In this document: one piece after another, positions 1 to 6,252 of the stretch
Layout of the letters: every line of letters begins with the position of its first letter
How positions within the stretch are numbered: position 1 is the first letter of the stretch
From: Myxococcales bacterium
GTDB lineage: Bacteria > Myxococcota > Polyangia > Polyangiales > Polyangiaceae
Direction of reading: 5' to 3'
Assembly: GCA_020430865.1 (NCBI GenBank)
Contig: JAGQIY010000441.1
Coordinates: forward strand, 1-8,401
Length of the DNA stretch: 8,401 nucleotides
Notes under the pieces: model-generated
Told to the model about the DNA's origin: nothing
Databases searched by the model: none
What the model saw: the letters and a program-made list of their open reading frames with translations, nothing else
Position numbers and translations under genes: made by a program

Positions 1-2081
1 CGCTCGAGCAACCTTCCCAGCAACGCATGCAGTTGGGCTTTCCTCCCGGAACTGAGCGCGTCGAGCAAGGCTCGGCGAGACAAGCCGGGAGCCAGGTCAT
101 AGCCATCGCTGGACTCGCTGACCAGATCAGCCTCGCGGAGCTCGTCCAGCGCCGCGAAGGTCGCGCCGTCGCTGCCCTGACTACAGGCCGTGATCAGATC
201 CAAGTCCAGCGCGCGACCAGCCACTACAAGGATGTCGACCACCCCCTGTGCGGCGCCCCCAGCCTGTTTGAGGCGCCGACTCAACGCCTCGGCGAGCGAC
301 GTCGGCACCGGGAAATCACCCAGCGCGCGCGGCAGCTGCCAGCGCTCATCGGAGAACTGGATCACGCCTGCCTGGACCAGCTCTCGCACCAGCTCCAGGA
401 CCAGCGCGGGGTTTCCCTGAGCCGCCAGGGTGATCTCCGCGCATAGCCTGGGATAGGGCTCGATGGCACCGAACAGACTCGCGAGCAGCTCGCTCACCGC
501 GGACTCGTCCAGGCGACCGAGCGCCAGGTCGAGCTCTGCCCCGCCCACCAGACGCGAGAGAGCGACGTCTCGACTCGTGGCGTCGGGGCGAGTGGTCAAC
601 ACCAGACACAAACCGGGGCCACATCCCGCGAGCAAGGCACGCAGGGCTTCCAGGCTGGCGTTGTCCGCGCGATGAGCGTTGTCCACCAGCAGGGCCACGC
701 TGCGACCCCCGCGGACGACCTTGAACCACTCGCAGAGCGCCGCGAACAGCTGGCGCCGGTCCTCGACTGGATCGCTGTGCGCGTGCGCTGGCGTGCTCCC
801 CTCGAACCAGTGACCCACTTCCGGGAGGATACGTATCAGCTGAGGAGCGAGGGCGAGCAGCTCCGTTCGTGCCCTCGCTTCGTCGTGCCAGAGCGCACGA
901 AGCAACGGCCGGATCAGCCCGTACGCCCCCGCGCTGCTGTCGGCTGAGACGAACTCAGCGATACCTCCTCCGCGGCGCATGCGCAGCGCAAGCTCGCGCA
1001 GAAGCGCTGTCTTGCCCAGCCCCGCTTGACCACGAATACAGCCGAGGGACGAGCGCAGGGCGCTGGCTTCCCACAGCGCCATCAGCTGACCGAGCTCCCG
1101 ATCCCTTCCCAGCAAGCGCGACGGCTTCAGGTAGGTCGGTGCTTCGAGTCCAGTCGCGGTCCCGAGCCCGGGCGCGAACTGGCGTAGCCGGCGCCTCACC
1201 ACGGAAGCATCCTGAGGGCGCGCCGCCACATCGGGGCTCATCAGATCGCTGATCAGCTCCCCGATCTCGGCCGGCGCATCCACCAGTAGCTTGCGGACGT
1301 CGGGCGGACTCACCTGCTTCGCTTGCACGAAGCTCTCGGCGTCACGGATGTCGAACGGGACGTAGCCCGCGTAGACCTCGAAGGCGAGGGTGCCGAGCGA
1401 GTAGAGATCGAGGCGAGGATCCGTGGGCGCGCCGAAGAGCACCTCCGGAGGCAGATACGCTGGCGTGCCGGCTAGCTCACGCCGCACCGAGCCGATCGGC
1501 TCCATGATCCCGAAGTCGAGGATCCTGACGGACAGCTTGCCAGCGCCGTCCCTCGCGATGCGCACGTTGTTCGACTTCAGATCGTGATGAACGTAGCGAC
1601 GCGAGTGGAGAAAGGCGAGCGCCTCGCAGAGCTGGTCGATGACCTCGAGCGCCTCCCCTGGATTCAGCGGGACGAGCTGGTCGAGGTCTTCTCCCTCGAC
1701 GTACTCCATCACCAGGCACGGCGTACCCTGCGAGGGCACGACGAGATCGCGCACCTCGACGAAGCGTGGGTGGGAGAGGGTGGCCATGAGGTAGTACTCA
1801 TGGCGAAAGCGTGTGAGCAGTGACTCCTGCTGACGATCCGCCCTCAGTACCTTGATCGCCACCGAGTCGCCGCTCACCAGATCGCGGCCGCGGTAGACCA
1901 CGCCCATGCCCCCCTGGCTCAGGTGTTGTTCGACCTGATAGCGCTGCGCGAGGAGATCACCGGGCGTGAGCAGCGTCGACGCGCCCGCAGCCGCCATGCT
2001 CGACGGCCTGACTCGCGGCAGTTTCGCCTGCTTGCCTAGGTTCGTCTCGGTGACGCTGACGCGACCCAGCTGGACAGCCAT
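1..2081 (-). CDS. Serine/threonine protein kinase fused to AAA-type ATPase (3' partial)
   Basis: A cytoplasmic signalling protein that should phosphorylate Ser/Thr and has a nucleotide-binding module after the kinase; 693 codons are visible and the frame runs off the left edge. Seen: Hanks kinase domain at residues ~48-300, with glycine loop SQGGMGVVY (55-63), ATP lysine K77 in VAIKVL, helix-C E95, catalytic loop HHDLKSNN (165-172; D167, K169, N172), DFG 189-191 and GTPAYLPPE 205-213. The ATPase domain (~322-690) has Walker A GQAGLGKT (351-358), a Walker B-like strand ending at D467, and LVLTTRP (493-499). There is no membrane segment in the visible part. Family knowledge: kinase-AAA fusions of the PknK type are common in myxobacteria and often end in TPR-like or effector regions. 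Odd points: the first loop glycine is Ser55 and the RD arginine is His166. An in-frame TGA directly precedes the ATG, so this is the longest start; GGGAGG lies 22 bases upstream, too far to be a normal ribosome site. Target unknown. Confidence 0.95.
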   Translation of the reverse strand, partial: MAVQLGRVSVTETNLGKQAKLPRVRPSSMAAAGASTLLTPGDLLAQRYQVEQHLSQGGMGVVYRGRDLVSGDSVAIKVLRADRQQESLLTRFRHEYYLMATLSHPRFVEVRDLVVPSQGTPCLVMEYVEGEDLDQLVPLNPGEALEVIDQLCEALAFLHSRRYVHHDLKSNNVRIARDGAGKLSVRILDFGIMEPIGSVRRELAGTPAYLPPEVLFGAPTDPRLDLYSLGTLAFEVYAGYVPFDIRDAESFVQAKQVSPPDVRKLLVDAPAEIGELISDLMSPDVAARPQDASVVRRRLRQFAPGLGTATGLEAPTYLKPSRLLGRDRELGQLMALWEASALRSSLGCIRGQAGLGKTALLRELALRMRRGGGIAEFVSADSSAGAYGLIRPLLRALWHDEARARTELLALAPQLIRILPEVGHWFEGSTPAHAHSDPVEDRRQLFAALCEWFKVVRGGRSVALLVDNAHRADNASLEALRALLAGCGPGLCLVLTTRPDATSRDVALSRLVGGAELDLALGRLDESAVSELLASLFGAIEPYPRLCAEITLAAQGNPALVLELVRELVQAGVIQFSDERWQLPRALGDFPVPTSLAEALSRRLKQAGGAAQGVVDILVVAGRALDLDLITACSQGSDGATFAALDELREADLVSESSDGYDLAPGLSRRALLDALSSGRKAQLHALLGRLLE

Positions 2082-2428
2082 TCAAATACGAGACCGTAGC
2101 CAACCTCCCTTGAAACGCCAAGAGCGAAGCCGGCCGGTTCGGGGGTAGCCACTCGGGAGAGGGGTTCGCGCTGAAAGGAGCGCACGGCTTCCTACGGCTC
2201 GAATCGTCTGACCTTGATGCTCCATCGTCAGCGCAGGGTCCCACTTCCGGCTTCTGGAGTGCTCCGGTCGCGCACCTCCCCCCCACCCTCGAGCGCTGAC
2301 GGACCAGCGACGGCAGCAGTGGTTTCCCCGCTCAGCGGCGCACCTCCCTCGAGTCGGCTGTGTTCGGCACCGAGACGCAGTTGAGGGACGTCGAGGAACG
2401 GTGGCCGGATATGTTCCCGGCCCTCACC
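2082..2428. other. Non-coding stretch upstream of the kinase gene
   Basis: These 347 bases lie between the kinase start and the methyltransferase stop. No convincing gene was found on either strand. The stretch should carry the kinase promoter, but I see no good -35/-10 pair. An imperfect palindrome around CCGGCCGG with CGAA/TTCG arms sits at 2125-2141, about 44-60 bases before the kinase ATG, and could be an operator or chance G+C-rich symmetry. An 11-base direct repeat GCGCACCTCCC occurs at 2270-2280 and 2338-2348, each followed shortly by CTCGAG. Confidence 0.6.
2403..2422 (-). terminator. Possible weak terminator hairpin after the methyltransferase gene
   Basis: A perfect 6-base inverted repeat, GGCCGG and CCGGCC, with an 8-base loop begins 6 bases past the methyltransferase stop codon. 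There is no T-run after it, so it is not a textbook intrinsic terminator. It is named from its position only and could be chance in G+C-rich DNA. Confidence 0.3.
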
Positions 2429-3283
2429 TCAGCTCTCCGCCACCAGGCCGAGCTGCAGCGGCAAAGATGCAGTGCCGTGCGGAAGCGTAAAACGCTTCCC
2501 TGGCAGCTCCCGCAGGTTCGGCAAGAACTTGCAGCCGTTGATGTACGGATACTCTCGAACCTCGCGCAAGCGTAGCCCGGAGTCGAGCAGAGCCTGGAGG
2601 ATCTGAGCAACCGTCCACTGGTAGGAGTGAGCCAGCTCGGGGTTCTCGAAAGGCTCGCTCTCGACGAAGCCCGACGGCGCGAGCGCATCTCCCGAGCGCC
2701 CCACGTAGTCGCCCACGGGTTCGGAGAAGACCTCGGCGGCGAAATACGGGTCCTTGATCCGCAGGTCTTGGTCCACCGACCAGATCAGCGGGTGAAACTC
2801 CATCACGACGAGTCTCCCGCCCGGCGCGAGCACCGCCGCCACCCCACGCATCCACGCGGCAATATCATCGATCCAGGGGAGCGCTCCGTACGAGGCGAAG
2901 ACGACATCGAAGCGCCGCTCGTCGGTGGCCGCGCCGGGCAACCAGTCGAGCACGTCGGCTCGCTCGAAGCGCGCGGGGATGCCGGCTTCTTGGCTGAGTC
3001 GCCGTGCGAAGTCGATGGCCGCATCAGAGATGTCGACGCCCGTCACCTCGGCACCCAGCCGCGCCAAGCACAGGCTATCCTGACCTGCGTTGCACTGCAG
3101 GTGGAGCAGGCTCTTGCCAGCCAACTCCCCGAGCAGCTCGATCTCGTCGGAGAACAGCGTGGTCCCTCCACCTCGCAGAAAGGCAGCCTGATCCCGCTTG
3201 TGTGCGTTGTGCGCTTCCGTCGCTAGGTTCCACGAGCGTCTCGTCTGCTCGCGTCTGGCCTTCAGCTCGCTCCCCGACGTCAT
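2429..3283 (-). CDS. Class I SAM-dependent methyltransferase
   Basis: A soluble enzyme of 284 residues expected to transfer a methyl group from S-adenosylmethionine to an unidentified acceptor. Seen: a Rossmann-type core at ~56-165. Motif I reads LLHLQCNAGQDSLCLA (59-74), followed by VTGVDIS (80-86) with acidic D84 at the end of strand 2. D110-V111 and FDVVFAS (125-131) follow, then the post-core strand GGRLVVMEFHP (155-165). The C-terminal ~120 residues probably form the substrate cap, with many aromatics around FENPELAHSYQW (212-223). The motif I form HLQCNxGQD differs from the common DxGxGxG but is, as I recall, typical of a known bacterial subfamily of generic methyltransferases. The ATG at 3283 has no clear ribosome site. 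It is divergent from the dehydrogenase gene, with which it must share a very small promoter region. The substrate cannot be told from sequence or neighbours. Confidence 0.9.
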   Translation of the reverse strand: MTSGSELKARREQTRRSWNLATEAHNAHKRDQAAFLRGGGTTLFSDEIELLGELAGKSLLHLQCNAGQDSLCLARLGAEVTGVDISDAAIDFARRLSQEAGIPARFERADVLDWLPGAATDERRFDVVFASYGALPWIDDIAAWMRGVAAVLAPGGRLVVMEFHPLIWSVDQDLRIKDPYFAAEVFSEPVGDYVGRSGDALAPSGFVESEPFENPELAHSYQWTVAQILQALLDSGLRLREVREYPYINGCKFLPNLRELPGKRFTLPHGTASLPLQLGLVAES

Positions 3284-3298
3284 GAGGGGCGACTCGCG

Positions 3299-3327
3299 TT
3301 GTTAGGGGTGCGCGTCAAGAGTAGCCT
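3299..3327 (+). promoter_or_regulatory. Candidate sigma-70-like promoter for the dehydrogenase gene
   Basis: TTGTTA (3299-3304) and TAGCCT (3322-3327) are separated by exactly 17 bases. They match the -35 and -10 consensus at 4 of 6 and 3 of 6 positions. The predicted transcription start falls at about 3334-3335, on the preferred GTG start codon, which would make the message leaderless. The match is weak and no experimental signal backs it. Confidence 0.25.
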
Positions 3328-3334
3328 CGCAGGC

Positions 3335-4816
3335 GTGAGTGACGACACGACGCCGATCGAGGCACACGGAAACTTCATCGCGGGCCGGTTCGCCGCCCCG
3401 GGGAACGCAGAGGGAGAACTCGTGAGTCGCGATCCCTACTCGGGGGTCGAGCTCGGCCGGCTGGGCTGGAGCAAGGCCGCGGTGACCATAGCGGTCGAGG
3501 CGGCGCGAGGAGCTCAAGACGCCTGGCAGCACCGCCCGCTGCAGGAGCGGATCAGTGCGGTCCGAGCCATCGCACCACTACTCGAGCAGCGCAGAGAGGA
3601 GCTGGCGTCGACCATCAGCCGCGAGATGGGCAAGCCGCTGTGGGAGGCCCGCACCGAGGTCAACGCCGCCATCGGCAAGATCGAGATCAGCGCCACCGCC
3701 GGGCTCCAGCTCGTGGCCGAGGTCGAGCTCGGAGACGGCTCGGGCTACGCCTTCCGTCCCCACGGCGTGCTTGCGGTGCTCGGCCCCTTCAACTTCCCCC
3801 TGCACCTGATGCACGGACACGTGGTCCCAGCCCTGCTCCTCGGCAACACCATCGTGCTGAAGCCGAGCGAGCACACGCCGTTCACCGGGCAAATCTATGC
3901 AGAAATTCTTCGAGATGCGGGACTACCGCCCGGCGTGTTCAACCTGGTACACGGCGCCGCCGAAGTCGGCGCTGCACTCAGCGCTCACCCCGACGTGAAC
4001 GGCGTGCTCTTCACGGGGAGCTACCGCGCAGGACTCGCAATCCAACGCGCTACGCTGGAACAGCCAGGAAAGCTCTTGGCGCTGGAGATGGGCGGAAAGA
4101 ACCCTGCGGTGTTGATGTCCGACGCGCCTCTGGAGAAAGCACTACACGACATTGCCTGGGGTGCGTACGTGACCAGCGGGCAGCGCTGCTCCGGCACGGC
4201 GCTCTGCTTGGTCGACCGGAGCATGCTCCCTCGGGTGCGCGAGCGCCTGAGCCAGATGCTCCAGGGCATCCGCATCGGCGATCCGCGAGAAGAAGTCTTC
4301 ATGGGACCTCTCGCGTTCACCGCGGCGCGCAGCAGCTACGGGGAAGCGCTGGCGGCGGCTGAGGCCCGCGGCGCGCGCCTGGTGGCGCAGAGCCCTTGCC
4401 CCGAAGGGCCTGCGCTGGCTCCAGCCACGCTGCATGAGGTCGAGGGTTTCGACCTCGCGGATCCCTACCTGCGCGAGGAGCTGTTCGGGCCCGATCTCAC
4501 GCTGGTGCCGGTAGAAGACCTCGATCAGGCGGTCGAGATCGCCAACAGCTTGCCCTATGGACTCGCAGCCAGCGTCTTCACTCGAGATCTCGATCGGTTC
4601 GAGTGGGCGAGGGAGCGCCTGCAGTATGGCTGCATCAACCACAACGCTCCGACCTGTGGAGCATCGAGCAAGCTACCCTTCGGCGGCGTCAAGCAGAGCG
4701 GTAACCATCGCCCGGCTGCGTTGTGGTCGAGCCTGTACTGCGCCTACCCCGTAGCGACGCTGCGCGGTGGGGCCACCCTGGACCCCACCAAGCGCTCACC
4801 GGGCCTCGACTGGTGA
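3335..4816 (+). CDS. astD: AstD-like aldehyde dehydrogenase (succinylglutamate semialdehyde dehydrogenase)
   Basis: An NAD(P)-dependent aldehyde dehydrogenase of 493 residues. AstD oxidises N-succinylglutamate 5-semialdehyde to N-succinylglutamate in the arginine succinyltransferase (AST) pathway. Seen: N153 in GPFNFP (150-155), cofactor-site KPSE (176-179), FTGS (226-229), general base E251 in LEMGG, nucleophile C285 in GQRC, and E382 in EELFGP. AstD-type signatures are RPHGVLAVLGPFNFP (141-155), HVVPALLLGNT (162-172), FGGVKQSGNHRPAA (449-462), YCAYPVATL (468-476) and the terminal PGLDW. Length fits the family (~490). The frame could begin at TTG 3299 or GTG 3308, but GTG 3335 gives the expected N-terminus, SDDTTPIEAHGNFIAGRF. 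No good ribosome site is seen before any of the three. No other ast gene (astA, astB, astE, astC) is in the window, so the substrate is inferred from protein resemblance only; the general dehydrogenase call is very secure. Confidence 0.9.
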   Translation: MSDDTTPIEAHGNFIAGRFAAPGNAEGELVSRDPYSGVELGRLGWSKAAVTIAVEAARGAQDAWQHRPLQERISAVRAIAPLLEQRREELASTISREMGKPLWEARTEVNAAIGKIEISATAGLQLVAEVELGDGSGYAFRPHGVLAVLGPFNFPLHLMHGHVVPALLLGNTIVLKPSEHTPFTGQIYAEILRDAGLPPGVFNLVHGAAEVGAALSAHPDVNGVLFTGSYRAGLAIQRATLEQPGKLLALEMGGKNPAVLMSDAPLEKALHDIAWGAYVTSGQRCSGTALCLVDRSMLPRVRERLSQMLQGIRIGDPREEVFMGPLAFTAARSSYGEALAAAEARGARLVAQSPCPEGPALAPATLHEVEGFDLADPYLREELFGPDLTLVPVEDLDQAVEIANSLPYGLAASVFTRDLDRFEWARERLQYGCINHNAPTCGASSKLPFGGVKQSGNHRPAALWSSLYCAYPVATLRGGATLDPTKRSPGLDW

Positions 4817-4822
4817 ACGGAC

Positions 4823-5941
4823 CTACATGCCCTTGACGCGGTAGATCAGGCCCTCCGCGACCTTGCTCTTCTCGCGAGTTTGCCCTGCGGCAAAGTAAGC
4901 CGTGCCGTCCTTGGTAACGCTGAACGCGGGCACCCACGGGTACTTCAGGTCGAACGCGTCGGAGAGCTTCACCGCCCCGAAGAAGCTACCGTCCTTCTTC
5001 CAGGCGCTGAGCCGTCGGAAGTTGGAGTCGACGACGCAGATCCCTGGCTTGCAGGGACCGATTGCGTGCACCCAGCCGAACTTCTGCTCGTCGAAGCTCT
5101 TGTCGGTCTTGCCGAAGCGGAACTTCTCCTTGCCGTTCGCGTCCATGGCGATCACGACTCGTGACTCGTTGGGGTCCTTGCTCTTCGGGATGATACCGCC
5201 AACCAACACCAGGTCGCCAACGAAGCCGATGGTGTTGACGTTGCCGAACGGCCCCTTGCGCTTGTCTTCCTTGCTCAGGTCCTGCAGCACCCAGGGCTCG
5301 CTCTCGCAGGCGCTGTCTCCGAACGTGAGCTTGTTGACGGTCGCGTTGGCGAACGAGCCGAGGCCCCATTTGCCGCTGGGGTGGATGGCGATGTAGCCCT
5401 GGCCCCGCGCCTTGCACTCGTACTTCAGCTTGCCGCCGCTGATCATGTAGCTCTCGAAGAGCCCGTTGGATGCCAGCAGGTTGCCGTTGGCGTCCTTGCT
5501 CAGGGTCTTTATCTCCTTGTTCGTCTTCAGTACGCCGTCATCGCCGAAGCTAGCGTCCTTGCTCAGGCTACAGCCGTCGCCGATGGTGTAACCCCGGAGC
5601 TTGCCTTCGGCGTCCACCAGGTAGAGCTTGTCCTTGATCACCTCGAGTGCGCGGATCACGTTCATCCCGCTCTTGTCGAGGATTGGCTCCTCGAACTTGC
5701 ACAGCTCGGGCGTGAAGTCCTGGGTTCCGAGCTTCATCGACTTGGGCTTCGGCGACAGCGGCGTGCTGGCCTTCACCTGCTCTTCGAAGCTGAGCTCGGC
5801 TTCCTTCCCGGCGGAAGCGCTCGCCGCTGCGGTGGTCGTCGCCGCGGCGCTGGCTTCTGGCTTGGCGCCGTCCTCCTTCTTGCAAGCGAGCAGGGCAAGG
5901 CCCAGCAGGGCTCCGGTCAGGGCGGTCGTCTTCAGGTGCAT
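4823..5941 (-). CDS. Lipoprotein with probable beta-propeller fold, function unknown
   Basis: A 372-residue predicted lipoprotein. Seen: a short Lys-containing n-region, a hydrophobic stretch and lipobox LLAC with lipidated C20 (residues 1-20). A low-complexity Ala/Thr/Ser linker (~29-45) follows, then a globular part from ~70. The globular part has repeated strand-turn-strand units of propeller type: KDKLYLVDAEGKLRGYTI (103-120), SKDANGNLLASNG (148-160), IAIHPSGKWGLGSF (185-198), VVIAMDANGKEKFRFG (262-277), RRLSAWKKDGSFFGAV (309-324) and VTKDGTAYFAAG (342-353). These resemble NHL, PQQ or six-bladed propellers. Six further cysteines (81, 124, 176, 212, 297, 302) could pair outside the cytoplasm. 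The protein is unusually Lys-rich for a high-G+C genome. The ATG at 5941 is chosen because GAGGAG lies 7 bases upstream and the signal peptide starts there; the frame stays open to an ATG at 5992, which would spoil the signal. I do not recognise a named family. Confidence 0.85.
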   Translation of the reverse strand: MHLKTTALTGALLGLALLACKKEDGAKPEASAAATTTAAASASAGKEAELSFEEQVKASTPLSPKPKSMKLGTQDFTPELCKFEEPILDKSGMNVIRALEVIKDKLYLVDAEGKLRGYTIGDGCSLSKDASFGDDGVLKTNKEIKTLSKDANGNLLASNGLFESYMISGGKLKYECKARGQGYIAIHPSGKWGLGSFANATVNKLTFGDSACESEPWVLQDLSKEDKRKGPFGNVNTIGFVGDLVLVGGIIPKSKDPNESRVVIAMDANGKEKFRFGKTDKSFDEQKFGWVHAIGPCKPGICVVDSNFRRLSAWKKDGSFFGAVKLSDAFDLKYPWVPAFSVTKDGTAYFAAGQTREKSKVAEGLIYRVKGM

Positions 5942-5948
5942 TCTGTCT

Positions 5949-5954
5949 CTCCTC
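5949..5954 (-). promoter_or_regulatory. Ribosome binding site of the lipoprotein gene
   Basis: GAGGAG on the minus strand lies 7 bases before the ATG at 5941. It is the clearest Shine-Dalgarno sequence in the window and fixes the start of the lipoprotein over the longer in-frame ATG at 5992. Confidence 0.75.
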
Positions 5955-6103
5955 ACGGTGTGGAAGTCCCCCAAACCCCACCAGCGTTGCAAATCGCGGG
6001 AGGCTTGAAAACCCGTTTCTTCCGCATGGATTTACCACGGGGTTGTTCCCACAGCCCGGCTCGAGGATCCTGTGCGCTGGTGTGCGCACGGTGCACTGAC
6101 GAT

Positions 6104-6181
6104 CTCCCGCCGGGAGCCCGGCGGCTGAGCCGCGCCTGGCAGGCTGCTGAAACTCGATGCGGGCGCCGATCGCTGGCCCGC
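6104..6181 (-). terminator. Cluster of G+C-rich hairpins after the flavoenzyme gene
   Basis: There are three inverted repeats: GCGGGC/GCCCGC at 6159-6181 (6-base stem, 11-base loop), GCGGCTGAGCCGC at 6121-6133 and CTCCCGCCGGGAG at 6104-6116. They lie about 70-150 bases past the flavoenzyme stop. None is followed by a T-run on the minus strand, so they may only stall polymerase, protect the 3' end or be chance. Confidence 0.25.
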
Positions 6182-6252
6182 CGCACGGCCTCGCACTGGG
6201 AGTGTGCGCCTCGCGTGCGGGCGACGTGTGCGCCTCCGGGGGCGAGGAGAAA

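Larger units (their letters stand above)
5942..6252. other. Non-coding stretch between flavoenzyme and lipoprotein genes
   Basis: These 311 bases separate two minus-strand genes. They should hold the end of the flavoenzyme transcript and the lipoprotein promoter, but no clear -35/-10 pair was found. GTGTGCGCCTC is repeated directly at 6202-6212 and 6226-6236. Several G+C-rich hairpins lie at 6104-6181. A 24-codon minus-strand reading frame (6027 to 5953) ends on the lipoprotein ribosome site but has no ribosome site of its own. The gap suggests that the lipoprotein is transcribed separately. Confidence 0.55.

Noticed and set aside
1957..2286. Minus-strand frame (109 codons) covering the gap upstream of the kinase
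   Set aside because: It overlaps the kinase N-terminus out of frame, has no ribosome site and shows no recognisable features.
2627..3226. Plus-strand open frame (199 codons) opposite the methyltransferase gene
   Set aside because: Shadow of the minus-strand gene, which has the SAM-binding motifs.
3640..4362. Second plus-strand frame inside the dehydrogenase gene
   Set aside because: Arg/Pro-rich out-of-frame shadow; all catalytic motifs lie in the other frame.
5942..5992. Longer N-terminus for the lipoprotein, from ATG at 5992
   Set aside because: It would add 17 residues before the signal peptide and put the strong GAGGAG ribosome site inside the coding region.
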